A stretch of DNA of 64,000 nt from an uncultured Pelagibacteraceae bacterium (lineage in GTDB: Bacteria > Pseudomonadota > Alphaproteobacteria > Pelagibacterales > Pelagibacteraceae): contig CACHOJ010000001.1 of assembly GCA_902581405.1 (NCBI GenBank), positions 1-64,000 on the forward strand, given 5' to 3'. Of this stretch, positions 29,888 to 38,829 are shown piece by piece (the stretch's first letter is position 1; each line of letters opens with the position of its first letter). The position numbers and the translations under genes are program-made. The notes beneath the pieces were generated by a model, which saw nothing but the letters and a program-made list of their open reading frames with translations, ran no database searches and was not told the DNA's origin.

Positions 29888-30499
29888 TTGAAAAAAAATA
29901 AATTTTCTAAAAATTGGATCATCAAACAAAAAAGAGATATCTACGTAAAAAAATCAAAATTAGAAGGATATAGATCAAGAGCAGTATACAAATTACAGGA
30001 AATTAACAATAAATTTAAATTAATCAAAAATAATTCTTTAGTCGTAGATTTAGGTGCCGCACCTGGAAGTTGGTCCCAATATATATCTAGAAATTTCAAT
30101 ATTACTAAAATAATTTCGATTGACTTGAAAGAAATTGAACCAATAAAGAATTTAATACATATAAAAGGAGATTTCACAGAAGAACATCAAAAAATAAAAA
30201 TACAAAAAAATCTTGGGAAAAAAGCAGATCTCATAATTTCTGATATGGCAGTAAATACAACTGGAAATAAAAGTATAGACTCATTAGTTACAGGTGAACT
30301 ATGTATAGAAGCAATGAATTTTGCGTGTGAATTCCTTGATAAAAAAGGAAGTTTCATCTCTAAAATCTTTATGGGGTCAACATTTAACGAGATTGTCGCA
30401 CTCGGAAAGAAGTCATTTAAACAAGTAAGCATTTTTAAGCCACCATCAAGCAGAAAAGACTCAAAAGAAAATTTTATAATTTGTAGAAATCTAAGATAG
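29888..30499 (+). CDS. rlmE: 23S rRNA (uridine-2'-O)-methyltransferase RlmE (FtsJ)
   Basis: Methylates the 2'-O of U2552 in 23S rRNA late in large-subunit assembly. The 203 residues contain the SAM-binding motif VDLGAAPGSWSQY (about 54-66), the catalytic K-D-K residues in an N-terminal YRSRAVYKL, ISDMAVNTTG (about 115-124) and FISKIF. The start is a TTG directly adjoining the previous stop. The order psd-pssA-GT8-rlmE looks like a lineage arrangement and not one pathway. Confidence 0.93.
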   Translation: MKKNKFSKNWIIKQKRDIYVKKSKLEGYRSRAVYKLQEINNKFKLIKNNSLVVDLGAAPGSWSQYISRNFNITKIISIDLKEIEPIKNLIHIKGDFTEEHQKIKIQKNLGKKADLIISDMAVNTTGNKSIDSLVTGELCIEAMNFACEFLDKKGSFISKIFMGSTFNEIVALGKKSFKQVSIFKPPSSRKDSKENFIICRNLR

Positions 30500-30538
30500 T
30501 AACTCTTTTATTTTTACAAGAATCAATTATATAAGGAC

Positions 30539-31603
30539 ATGGATATTATTAAAGAAGCTTTAACATTTGATGATGTCACATTAGCTCCAAATTACTCAGA
30601 AATACTCCCTAGCCATGTTAATACCTCTATAAATTTAACCTCTAAACTTAAAATAAATATTCCTCTTTTATCATCCGCAATGGACACTGTTACTGAGTCA
30701 CCGATGGGTATTGCTATGGCAAGAGCTGGAGGAATAGGAGTTATTCATAGAAATTTAAGTATATACGAACAAATTAAAGAAATTAGAAAAGTAAAATCAA
30801 AAAAACTTCTAGTAGGAGCAGCGGTCGGTGCAAGTGAAAAAGAATTAATTAGAGCAAAAAATCTATTAAAGGAAAACCTAGATATTATTGTGATTGATAC
30901 GGCTCATGGACACACAAAAAAAGTAGCAGATATAATAAAAAAAATCAAAAAATTACGTCCAAAAAATACAGCAATATGTGCTGGAAATATCGCAACAACT
31001 GAGGCAGCAAAATTTTTAGTAAAATTAGGAGTAGATATTATTAAAGTTGGTATTGGCCCAGGGTCAATTTGTACTACAAGACTTGTTGCTGGGATAGGAG
31101 TTCCACAGTTAAGCGCTATCTTAAATGTAAAAAAAGGAATAGGTAAGAGTAAAACGACACTAATTGCTGATGGGGGTATAAAATTTTCTGGTGATATTGC
31201 AAAAGCTTTAGCTGCTGGAGCTGATGCTGTTATGATAGGATCTTTATTTGCAGGAACAGATCAAGCCCCAGGAAAAAAAATTAAAAAAAAAGGCAAATTA
31301 TATAAATATTTTAGAGGCATGGGATCAATTGGAGCGATGAATAAAGGTTCTGCAGATAGATATTTTCAATCTAAACAAAAAGATACCTCAAAATATGTAG
31401 CTGAAGGAGTAGAGGGGTATATTAAATATAGAGGTAGTGTTGATAAAATTATTTACAACCTAATAGGAGGTTTAAAGTCATCCATGGGATATTTGGGTGC
31501 AAAAAAAGTTACCGAACTAAGAAAAAATCCAAAATTTGTAAAAATTACCAAGGCAGGTTTTTATGAAAGTATGGTACATAATATAGATCTAGTTAAAAAA
31601 TAA
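30539..31603 (+). CDS. guaB: IMP dehydrogenase lacking CBS domains
   Basis: Oxidises IMP to XMP, the committed step to guanine nucleotides. The catalytic barrel is complete: SSAMDTVTES (about 45-54), GGIGVIHRN, DTAHGH (about 120-125), GIGPGSICTTR with catalytic Cys178, ADGGI, FRGMGSIGAM, and SSMGYLGA. The protein has only 354 residues against about 490 usually. The loss falls between EQIKEIRKVKS and KKLLVGAAV (about residues 77-92), exactly where the two CBS (Bateman) domains are inserted in the family. Allosteric control by ATP/GTP through those domains must therefore be absent. Confidence 0.95.
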   Translation: MDIIKEALTFDDVTLAPNYSEILPSHVNTSINLTSKLKINIPLLSSAMDTVTESPMGIAMARAGGIGVIHRNLSIYEQIKEIRKVKSKKLLVGAAVGASEKELIRAKNLLKENLDIIVIDTAHGHTKKVADIIKKIKKLRPKNTAICAGNIATTEAAKFLVKLGVDIIKVGIGPGSICTTRLVAGIGVPQLSAILNVKKGIGKSKTTLIADGGIKFSGDIAKALAAGADAVMIGSLFAGTDQAPGKKIKKKGKLYKYFRGMGSIGAMNKGSADRYFQSKQKDTSKYVAEGVEGYIKYRGSVDKIIYNLIGGLKSSMGYLGAKKVTELRKNPKFVKITKAGFYESMVHNIDLVKK

Positions 31604-31604
31604 T

Positions 31605-32033
31605 ATGAAATACTTTGTTTTAATAATATGTTTTTTTTTATTTAATACTATTGCAAAAACCAATGAAAATAATTTTTTTAATGAAGCAAAAGATTTATTT
31701 GATAAAAAAAAATATGAAGAGTCAAAGTTTTTATTCCAAAGAAATATAGTTTATAATCCAAAAGACTCAGCATCGTACTTATACTTAGCAAAAATATTTA
31801 AAATTGAGGAAGATCAAAGACAAGAGGAAAAAAATATAAATACAACTCTTCTTTTAGATCCGAAGAACGAGGAAGCAATGTATCTTCTAATAGACATAGA
31901 ATTAGAAAGATCGAACTTCTCAAAAGCAGATGAGTTAAGTAAAGATTTTAAGAAAATATGCGTAGAGATGTGTAAAAAAATTGATTTAATCGAAAATCGT
32001 TTAAAAGATTTCGAAAAAAAAGATGAGTCTTGA
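31605..32033 (+). CDS. small exported TPR-like protein
   Basis: A 142-residue protein with an N-terminal hydrophobic signal (about 1-18) and helical repeats of TPR character. Visible are the repeat-like [50 protein letters not shown] and [11 protein letters not shown]. It probably acts as a periplasmic scaffold. It sits between guaB and guaA, overlapping guaA by eleven bases, so it is co-transcribed with them, but no functional link to purine synthesis is evident. Confidence 0.6.
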   Translation: MKYFVLIICFFLFNTIAKTNENNFFNEAKDLFDKKKYEESKFLFQRNIVYNPKDSASYLYLAKIFKIEEDQRQEEKNINTTLLLDPKNEEAMYLLIDIELERSNFSKADELSKDFKKICVEMCKKIDLIENRLKDFEKKDES

Positions 32034-33585
32034 AGACAATCTTAGTAAGATATTAATTGTAGATTTTGGATCTCAGTTTACACAATTAATTGCTAGAAAA
32101 ATTAGAGAATTTGGAATTTATTGTGAAATAACAAGCCATAAAAAAATCAAAAATCATATAAATTTTCATAAAAATATTAAAGGCATTGTTTTGTCTGGAG
32201 GTCCATTAAATGTTTATGAAAATAATAAAGTAAAATTTAATAGCAAGATTCTTAAATTAGGTATCCCAATTTTAGGTATTTGCTTTGGACATCAAATTAT
32301 CTCTAAAGAATTAGGTGGAAGAGTAAAAAATTCAAAATATAGAGAGTTTGGTTTAGCTGAAGTTGAAGAGGTTAAAAAAAGCATACTTACAAAAAATTTC
32401 TTTTTAAAAGGTAAAAACAATGTATGGATGAGTCATGCAGATCAAGTAACTAAGTTACCAAAAAATTTTCATGTAATAGCAAAGAGTAAAAACTCAAAAT
32501 TATGTATAATTGAAAATTTAGAAAAAAAATTTTTTGGTATTCAATTTCACCCAGAGGTTAGTCATACCAATAAAGGAAAACAAATACTGAAAAATTTTGT
32601 ATTTTCTATTTGCAGAATCAAAAGAAACTGGTCTTCAGTTGACCAAAAGGAAAAACTGATAAACGAAGTTAGAAATCTAATTGGAGACTCTAAAGTAATA
32701 TGTGCATTATCAGGAGGCGTAGATAGCAGTGTTGTTGCAAAACTGCTATCAAATGCTATTGGAAAAAAATTGACTTGTATATTTGTTAATACAGGCCTTT
32801 TAAGAAAAAATGAAGAAATCCAGGTAGTTAATACATTTAAAAAAAGATTTAAAATTAATTTAATATATGTAAATGCTGAAAATATATTTTTAAAAAAATT
32901 AAAAAATGTAACAGATCCTGAAAAAAAAAGGAAAATAATTGGAAATCTTTTTATTAAAATTTTTGAAAAGTATGCCAAAAAAATTAAAAATGTAAAATTT
33001 TTAGCGCAAGGTACTCTATATCCAGATTTAATAGAGAGCAAATCTGTTACAGGAAGTCAAACATCAAAAATTAAATCTCACCACAATGTAGGAGGTCTAC
33101 CAAAAAAAATGAATCTTAAACTTGTTGAACCTCTTAAATATCTATTTAAAGACGAAGTAAGAAAATTAGGATTAGAACTTGGACTAAACAAAGAAATAAT
33201 TTCAAGGCACCCTTTTCCTGGGCCTGGACTTGCCATTAGGATGCCTGGCAAAATAACCAAAGAAAAAATAAAAATTTTAAAGGAAGCTGATAATTATTTT
33301 ATTCAGTCTTTAAAAAATAATAATTTATATGATAAAATATGGCAGGCATATGCAGCTTTGTTACCTGTAAAAACAGTTGGTGTAATGGGTGACAATAGAA
33401 CTTATGAATACTTATGCCTTCTTAGAGCAATAACATCTGAAGATGGAATGACAGCTGATTTCTATCAATTCAATAAGTCTTATATTCAATCAATTTCTAA
33501 TAAAATTGTGAACAATATAAAAGGTATTAACAGGGTTGTTTACGATATTACTTCTAAGCCACCAAGCACTATTGAATTGGAATAA
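32023..33585 (+). CDS. guaA: GMP synthase (glutamine-hydrolysing)
   Basis: Converts XMP to GMP using glutamine and ATP. The 520 residues contain an N-terminal class I amidotransferase domain with nucleophile Cys87 in GICFGHQ and FHPEVSH for the histidine-glutamate pair. A PP-loop ATP-pyrophosphatase domain follows ([10 protein letters not shown], about 229-238) and then the C-terminal dimer domain with [14 protein letters not shown] and a GMTADF segment. It follows guaB in the same operon, giving adjacent steps. Confidence 0.96.
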   Translation: MSLEDNLSKILIVDFGSQFTQLIARKIREFGIYCEITSHKKIKNHINFHKNIKGIVLSGGPLNVYENNKVKFNSKILKLGIPILGICFGHQIISKELGGRVKNSKYREFGLAEVEEVKKSILTKNFFLKGKNNVWMSHADQVTKLPKNFHVIAKSKNSKLCIIENLEKKFFGIQFHPEVSHTNKGKQILKNFVFSICRIKRNWSSVDQKEKLINEVRNLIGDSKVICALSGGVDSSVVAKLLSNAIGKKLTCIFVNTGLLRKNEEIQVVNTFKKRFKINLIYVNAENIFLKKLKNVTDPEKKRKIIGNLFIKIFEKYAKKIKNVKFLAQGTLYPDLIESKSVTGSQTSKIKSHHNVGGLPKKMNLKLVEPLKYLFKDEVRKLGLELGLNKEIISRHPFPGPGLAIRMPGKITKEKIKILKEADNYFIQSLKNNNLYDKIWQAYAALLPVKTVGVMGDNRTYEYLCLLRAITSEDGMTADFYQFNKSYIQSISNKIVNNIKGINRVVYDITSKPPSTIELE

Positions 33586-33606
33586 TAAGCGTATATAAAG
33601 AATCCT

Positions 33607-34026
33607 ATGAAATATTTACATACTATGATTAGAGTTTCTAATATCGAGGACTCTTTAAGATTTTTTTGTGAAGGTTTGGGATTAAAAGAGACAAGAAGGA
33701 AGGAAAGTGAAAAAGGTAGGTATACCTTAGTATTTCTAGCTGCTCCTAATGATAATGGAGCGGAAATAGAATTAACTTATAATTGGGATGGCGATAGTCT
33801 AGGTGAAGGTTCAAGAAATTTTGGACATTTAGCATATAGAGTTGAGAATATATATGAGACATGTCAAAGATTAAAAGACATGGGATATACTATTAATAGA
33901 CCCCCTAGAGACGGTCACATGGCCTTTGTAAGATCTCCAGATAAAATTTCAGTTGAAATACTTCAAGATGGTTATTTAGAGCCTCTGGAACCATGGAAAT
34001 CCATGGAAAATACAGGTACTTGGTAG
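33607..34026 (+). CDS. gloA: lactoylglutathione lyase (glyoxalase I)
   Basis: Detoxifies methylglyoxal as its glutathione hemithioacetal. The 139 residues form two VOC beta-alpha modules, with metal ligands at His5 (YLHTMIRV), Glu (EIELTYNWD, about 57), His (FGHLAYRV, about 75) and Glu (ISVEILQ, about 120). The [14 protein letters not shown] and LVFLAAP segments are typical of GloA. It follows guaA after 21 bases and precedes panB. Confidence 0.92.
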   Translation: MKYLHTMIRVSNIEDSLRFFCEGLGLKETRRKESEKGRYTLVFLAAPNDNGAEIELTYNWDGDSLGEGSRNFGHLAYRVENIYETCQRLKDMGYTINRPPRDGHMAFVRSPDKISVEILQDGYLEPLEPWKSMENTGTW

Positions 34027-34035
34027 TACATAATT

Positions 34036-34815
34036 ATGCTTACAAAAATGCGTAGGCTTACTTTAAAAAAAAAAAATAAATCAAAAATTGTTTGTTTAAC
34101 TGCTTATTCAAAAAACATAGCTGAAGAAATTGACCAACATGCTGACTTAATACTTGTAGGAGACTCGCTAGGTTCAGTTTTATATAATTATGATACAACA
34201 AGAAAAGTTAATCTTAAAATGATGATTGAACATTCGAAGAGTGTAAGAAAAGGTGTCAAGAAAAGCTTAATGATAGTCGATATGCCTTTCGATACTTATA
34301 AAAACAAATCTCAAGCTCTCAAAAATTGTAAAAAAGTATTAAAAGAAACAAAGTGTGATGGTATCAAACTAGAAGGTGGTAGAGAGCTAAATAACATAAT
34401 TAAGTATTTGATTAATAATAAAATTCCAGTCATGGGGCACATAGGAATAACCCCACAAACAACAAGAGGAAAATATAGATATAAAGGCAGAACAGCTTTT
34501 GAAAAAAAAAAATTACTCAAAGATTCTAAATCATTAGAGGAAGCGGGCGTATTTGCAATAGTTCTAGAATGTATTGAAAGAAAGTTGTCTCAAGAAATTA
34601 CTAAAACTATCAAAATACCTACAATAGGAATTGGATCTTCAAAATATTGTGATGGTCAGATTTTAGTTACAGATGATATTTTAGGTTTGACAAACTCAAA
34701 AATGAAATTTGTTAAAAAATATATTAATTTAAAAAAAAATATAAGAAACACAGTAAAAAAATTTCAAACGGATGTTAAGAATGGTTCTTACCCATCAATA
34801 AAATACTCATATTAA
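34036..34815 (+). CDS. panB: 3-methyl-2-oxobutanoate hydroxymethyltransferase
   Basis: First step of pantothenate synthesis, adding a hydroxymethyl group from methylene-THF to 2-oxoisovalerate. The 259 residues show the PanB barrel landmarks VCLTAYS, VGDSLGSVLY (about 41-50), VDMPFDTY, DGIKLEGG (about 109-116), MGHIGITPQT (about 135-144) and GIGSSKYCDGQILVTDD (about 197-213). The last four bases overlap the convergent TerC gene. No panC is adjacent in this window. Confidence 0.94.
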   Translation: MLTKMRRLTLKKKNKSKIVCLTAYSKNIAEEIDQHADLILVGDSLGSVLYNYDTTRKVNLKMMIEHSKSVRKGVKKSLMIVDMPFDTYKNKSQALKNCKKVLKETKCDGIKLEGGRELNNIIKYLINNKIPVMGHIGITPQTTRGKYRYKGRTAFEKKKLLKDSKSLEEAGVFAIVLECIERKLSQEITKTIKIPTIGIGSSKYCDGQILVTDDILGLTNSKMKFVKKYINLKKNIRNTVKKFQTDVKNGSYPSIKYSY

Positions 34816-35426
34816 AAGTATTTTTTAAATTGTTCATTAATTCTTAAGATTTCTAAATCTACAAGTCCACCAATAATAAGTTGTATCGCAAGTAAAACAA
34901 TAAATGCGATTCCTACATAAACAACCCATAAATGCTTCTGGATATAATTAGCTAAATAAGTAGCCATTGCTCCAGTAAGAACTACAGATAAAATTAAACC
35001 AAAAATCATAAAACCAAAGTTACCTTTAGAAGCCCCAACAACACCTATAACATTGTCAAAACTAATTGTGATATCTGCAAAAAGAACTTTGTACATGCCC
35101 TTTGCAAATGATGGTTCTAAAGATTTTTTTGTGGGTGATTTTATTTGCTTTTGAGCTTGTAATAGATCTTTTCTTAAATCATTTACTATCCAAATTAAAA
35201 GTAAACCACCTAGAATTTTTATAAAATAAAATTTGAACAAATATGTTGCAAATACTGCAAATAAAACTTTAAAAATTAAAGCCCCAACAACTCCCCAAAA
35301 TATGATTTTTTTTCTATTTTTTGGTACAAAATTAGCTGCAATTAGACCAATTATTATGGCGTTATCAGCTGCTAATATTATATCTATAAAGATAATTTGC
35401 AGTAAAATAAGGGCTTCTTCAATCAA
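34812..35426 (-). CDS. TerC-family membrane protein (YjbE type)
   Basis: A 204-residue protein with about seven membrane helices of the TerC/Alx superfamily. The acidic metal-binding motif IILAADNAIIIG (about 16-27) in helix 1 and its partner ADITISFDNVIGV (about 112-124) are intact. Family members export manganese or calcium or support metalation of exported proteins. It is divergent from the TRAP transporter genes with a spacer of about 114 bases. Confidence 0.87.
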   Translation of the reverse strand: MIEEALILLQIIFIDIILAADNAIIIGLIAANFVPKNRKKIIFWGVVGALIFKVLFAVFATYLFKFYFIKILGGLLLIWIVNDLRKDLLQAQKQIKSPTKKSLEPSFAKGMYKVLFADITISFDNVIGVVGASKGNFGFMIFGLILSVVLTGAMATYLANYIQKHLWVVYVGIAFIVLLAIQLIIGGLVDLEILRINEQFKKYF

Positions 35427-35459
35427 GATAACTATATAATAGTAACAATTACTAATTTT

Positions 35460-35488
35460 TCAATAAATCTTGATAAAATTTTTATTGA
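35460..35488. promoter_or_regulatory. inverted repeat in the TerC/dctP spacer
   Basis: TCAATAAA (35460-35467) and its complement TTTATTGA (35481-35488) are separated by 13 bases, between the divergent TerC and dctP starts. It could be an operator for either gene. The arms are AT-only apart from one base each, so chance is not excluded. Confidence 0.3.
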
Positions 35489-35529
35489 TTTAATAAATAA
35501 TACATAATGAGATGTATTTTTTAAAAATT

Positions 35530-35536
35530 AAGGAGG
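35530..35536 (+). promoter_or_regulatory. strong Shine-Dalgarno of the TRAP binding protein
   Basis: AAGGAGG lies four bases before the dctP ATG at 35541 and is the best match to the anti-SD sequence I see in the window. It fits the very high expression expected of a periplasmic binding protein. Confidence 0.8.
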
Positions 35537-35540
35537 ATTA

Positions 35541-36512
35541 ATGAAAATTTTAAAAACTTTGTTTTCTATTTTATTTTCTGTCTTGTTAATAGCAAATGCA
35601 AATGCTTCTGAAAAGTGGGATATGGCTCTAGCTTATGGTGCTAGTAACTTTCACTCAGCAAATGCTGCAGAATTTGCTAAAAACGTTTCAGAGAAAAGTG
35701 GAGGAAAACTAACAATAGTTACACATCCTGGTGGATCATTATTTAAAGGCGGAGAAATCTTTAGAGCAGTAAGAACTGGTCAAGCACAGATGGGTGAAAG
35801 ATTTATGTCGGCATTAGGAAAAGTTGACCCTATTCTTGAAATTGACTCACAACCTTTTTTAGCAACATCATATGACGATGCTATGAAATTATATCAAGCA
35901 TCAAAGCCAGCAATCATTGAAAGTTTAAATCAAAAGGGATTAGTATTTTTATATGCTGTTCCATGGCCTGCACAAGGACTATATAGTAAAAATGAAATCA
36001 ATAGTGTCTCAGATTTAGAAGGTTTAAAATTTAGAGCTTACAACTCTGCAACAATAAGAATTGCAGAACTTACAGGTATGGCTCCAACAAAAATTGAGGC
36101 AGCTGAAATTAGTCAAGCATTTTCAACTGGTGCAGTTGAGAGTATGATTACATCTCCAACAACTGGTAAAAATAGTAAAATATGGGAGAACGGTGTTAAA
36201 TATTTCTATGATATTGCTGCTTGGTTCCCAAAAAACATGGTTGTTGCACATAGAGGATCTTGGAATAAGTTAGATGCAGATACTCAACTTTTAATTAAAA
36301 GAGAAGCTGCTGCTGCAGAAGAAAAAGGTTGGATGCTCTCTAGAGTTGGAAATATTGAAGATAAAAAAGCTCTAGCTGCTGCAGGAATGGTAGTAGGCAA
36401 AGTAAATGCTGATTTAGAAAAACATTTCCAAAAAGTAGGAAAAAAAATGGCAAAAGAATGGAAGAAAAAGGCTGGCAAAACAGGAGCTAGCGTACTTGCC
36501 GCATACAAATAA
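35541..36512 (+). CDS. dctP: TRAP transporter substrate-binding protein (DctP family)
   Basis: Periplasmic receptor of 323 residues for a carboxylate-type solute. It has a signal peptide ending NANASEK (about residue 23). The conserved carboxylate-binding arginine is in DLEGLKFRAYNS (about 158-169), and the second-domain region WFPKNMVVAHRGSWNKL (about 231-247) is typical of the family. It delivers substrate to the DctQM membrane proteins encoded downstream. A hairpin terminator lies between it and dctQ. The substrate is not readable; the pxp genes nearby make an amino-acid-like acid such as 5-oxoproline worth testing. Confidence 0.93.
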   Translation: MKILKTLFSILFSVLLIANANASEKWDMALAYGASNFHSANAAEFAKNVSEKSGGKLTIVTHPGGSLFKGGEIFRAVRTGQAQMGERFMSALGKVDPILEIDSQPFLATSYDDAMKLYQASKPAIIESLNQKGLVFLYAVPWPAQGLYSKNEINSVSDLEGLKFRAYNSATIRIAELTGMAPTKIEAAEISQAFSTGAVESMITSPTTGKNSKIWENGVKYFYDIAAWFPKNMVVAHRGSWNKLDADTQLLIKREAAAAEEKGWMLSRVGNIEDKKALAAAGMVVGKVNADLEKHFQKVGKKMAKEWKKKAGKTGASVLAAYK

Positions 36513-36525
36513 AATAATTATAATG

Positions 36526-36558
36526 AAAAAGGCCGTTTAAAAAAAAACGGCCTTTTTT
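36526..36558 (+). terminator. attenuating terminator between dctP and dctQ
   Basis: AAAAAGGCCGTTT (36526-36538) pairs with AAACGGCCTTTTTT (36545-36558). The T tract runs directly into the dctQ ATG at 36559. Partial read-through would give more binding protein than membrane subunits, the usual stoichiometry for these transporters. Confidence 0.88.
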
Positions 36559-37044
36559 ATGCTACAAAAAATAAACAAATCATTAAATAGTCTTTATAAT
36601 TATTCAGGATATATAGCTGCAATTTTCTTAATTCTAATAGCAGTTTTTATATTAACTGGAATTGCATCTAGAATTTTTGGTTTTTATATAAGGGGGTTAG
36701 CTGAATATTCAGGATACTGTATGGCTGCCTCATCTTTTTTTGCTCTTTCATATACATTCGTAAATGGCGGCCATATAAGAATCACATTATTTTTAGAAAA
36801 ATCCACAGGTTTTAAAAAAAAATTTTTAGAAGTTTGGAGCTTAGTCGTCACAACAATATTCGCAGGTTATATGTCATATTATTTTATCAAAATGTTAAAA
36901 ATCTCATACGAGTTTGAGGAAAGAAGTGAAGGTGCTGATGAAATTTTAATATGGATACCTCAGTGTAGTGTCGCTATCGGAGCAACTCTTTTTTTTATAT
37001 GTGCCTTTCATCTACTAATCCTAAAAATTTATAATAATGATTGA
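36559..37044 (+). CDS. dctQ: TRAP transporter small permease (DctQ)
   Basis: A 161-residue four-helix inner-membrane subunit. Recognisable features are the first helix (about 16-40), the AEYSGYCMAASSFFALSYTF segment (about 52-71), NGGHIRITLF (about 74-83) and a last helix near 130-155, all in DctQ order. It stabilises and works with DctM. Its start codon lies immediately after the terminator T tract, and its end overlaps dctM by eight bases. Confidence 0.91.
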   Translation: MLQKINKSLNSLYNYSGYIAAIFLILIAVFILTGIASRIFGFYIRGLAEYSGYCMAASSFFALSYTFVNGGHIRITLFLEKSTGFKKKFLEVWSLVVTTIFAGYMSYYFIKMLKISYEFEERSEGADEILIWIPQCSVAIGATLFFICAFHLLILKIYNND

Positions 37045-38347
37045 GATTTTATTAGCTATTTTTTTTATTACAGTTTTACTACTTTTTTTAAGCTCTGGAA
37101 TATGGGTAGCAATAAGCATGATTGGCGTTTCTTCTATTGGAATGATTTTATTTACTTCTCGACCAGTTGGAGATGCGATGGCCACAACAATTTGGGGCGC
37201 ATCATCATCGTGGACACTGACTGCATTGCCTCTTTTTGTATGGATGGGAGAAATTTTATTTAGGACTAAATTATCAGAAAATTTATTTGAGGGGTTGGCC
37301 CCTTGGTTGCAGAAACTTCCTGGAGGTTTAATTCATGTCAATGTTGTTGGATGTGCATTGTTCGCAGCAATATCCGGATCTTCAGCTGCAACAGTTGCAA
37401 CTGTTGGAAAAATGTCAATTCCAGAGCTAAGAAAAAGAAAATATCCAGAAAAAATTTTACTTGGAAGTCTTGCAGGCTCTGGCACTCTAGGATTGTTAAT
37501 CCCTCCTTCAATTATTTTAATTATCTATGGAGTAACTGTTCAGGAATCTATTGCTAAACTATTTATAGCAGGAATTATTCCTGGAATAATGATTGCTCTA
37601 ATATTTATGGGTTATGTAATCATTTGGTCATTGCTAAATAAAAATAAAATGCCTTTAACTGAGGAAAATTATTCATTTTTAAATAAATTAAGTAAATCAA
37701 AACAGTTAATACCTGTAATTTTATTAATCCTTGGAGTAATCGGCTCTATTTATACAGGAATTGCAACAGCAACTGAGGCTGCATCTTTAGGTGTTGTAGG
37801 AGCTTTAATACTTTCTTATTTTCAAAAAAGTCTCAACTTGAAAACTTTTAAGGAGTCTTTGCTTGGCGCAACAAAAACTTCATGCATGATCGCGTTTATC
37901 TTAGCAGGAGCAACATTTTTATCACTGGCTATGGGATTTACAGGTCTTCCTAGAAATCTAGCTATTTGGATACAAAACATGGAATTATCACCATACGTTT
38001 TAATTTTTGTATTAATGATTTTTTATATAATTTTAGGAATGTTTCTCGATGGAATATCAGCAGTTGTACTTACAATGGCAATTATCGAACCTATGATAAG
38101 GCAGGCTGGTTTTGATATGATTTGGTTTGGTATATTTTTAGTTATAGTTGTTGAAATGGCACAAATTACTCCACCAGTTGGTTTTAATTTATTTGTTTTA
38201 CAAGGTATGGCTAATAAAGATATGGGTTACATCGCAAAAAGCGCTTTCCCTTTATTCTTGTTGATGATATTTGCTGTAATCTTAATTGTTTTGTTTCCTC
38301 AAATAGCTTTATGGATGCCTGAGCAAATGATTCAAAATATAAACTAA
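37037..38347 (+). CDS. dctM: TRAP transporter large permease (DctM)
   Basis: A 436-residue sodium-coupled permease with about twelve helices. The family pattern includes LPLFVWMGEILFRT (about 67-80), GSSAATVATVGKMSIPEL (about 115-132), GSGTLGLLIPPSIILIIYG (about 147-165) and ITPPVGFNLFVLQGM (about 376-390). It moves the solute delivered by DctP. Its stop overlaps the convergent TPR gene. Confidence 0.95.
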   Translation: MIEILLAIFFITVLLLFLSSGIWVAISMIGVSSIGMILFTSRPVGDAMATTIWGASSSWTLTALPLFVWMGEILFRTKLSENLFEGLAPWLQKLPGGLIHVNVVGCALFAAISGSSAATVATVGKMSIPELRKRKYPEKILLGSLAGSGTLGLLIPPSIILIIYGVTVQESIAKLFIAGIIPGIMIALIFMGYVIIWSLLNKNKMPLTEENYSFLNKLSKSKQLIPVILLILGVIGSIYTGIATATEAASLGVVGALILSYFQKSLNLKTFKESLLGATKTSCMIAFILAGATFLSLAMGFTGLPRNLAIWIQNMELSPYVLIFVLMIFYIILGMFLDGISAVVLTMAIIEPMIRQAGFDMIWFGIFLVIVVEMAQITPPVGFNLFVLQGMANKDMGYIAKSAFPLFLLMIFAVILIVLFPQIALWMPEQMIQNIN

Positions 38348-38829
38348 TATTTTGATTTTTTTGATCCGTCTATAATTTCTTTTAATTCCTGATACTCTTC
38401 GCAATTACAACTTTTTAAAACTTCTAGTCTTTCTTTTGCCAAATCTATTCTGTTTGTAACGACATATAATTCACCTAAGTATTCATTTATTCCAACATGA
38501 TTTGGTTCAACTTGTAAACCTAGTAAGTAATATTTCTCTCCAGCCTCAAAATCTCCAAGTTTTCTAGTTGTAAAACCTAAGTAATTCAAAGTATCGGCTT
38601 GTAATGGTTTTTTTTTATCTAATTCTAATAAAATCTTTTGGGCTTTTTTGTATCTTTTTAAAGCTTTATCTTTTTTATCTTTCGACTCATATTTTTTTGC
38701 AGCCTCAATCAATTTTACTGCATTTTTATAACTTGGTTTTTTATCTGATGAACTTGTTCCAGCCGCAAAAGATTGAGCAGAAAAAGTTAAAAGTAAAAAT
38801 AAGGTTAAATATATTTTTATAATCTTCAT
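38344..38829 (-). CDS. exported TPR repeat protein
   Basis: A 161-residue protein with a signal peptide ending SFAAGTS (about 24). TPR-like helices follow: AVKLIEAAKKYESKDKKDKAL, LNYLGFTTRKLGDFEAGEKYYLLGL and NEYLGELYVVTNRIDLAKERL. A small periplasmic scaffold is likely. It overlaps the pxpA stop by four bases, so it is the second gene of a pxpA unit. A cysteine pair in SCNCEEYQEL near the C-terminus is unusual for TPR scaffolds. Confidence 0.65.
   Translation of the reverse strand: MKIIKIYLTLFLLLTFSAQSFAAGTSSSDKKPSYKNAVKLIEAAKKYESKDKKDKALKRYKKAQKILLELDKKKPLQADTLNYLGFTTRKLGDFEAGEKYYLLGLQVEPNHVGINEYLGELYVVTNRIDLAKERLEVLKSCNCEEYQELKEIIDGSKKSKY

Noticed and set aside
32562..33041. 159-codon antisense frame inside guaA
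   Set aside because: It lies wholly within a full-length, motif-complete guaA; the translation is low-complexity Phe/Leu-rich, as expected from the reverse of Lys/Glu-rich codons.
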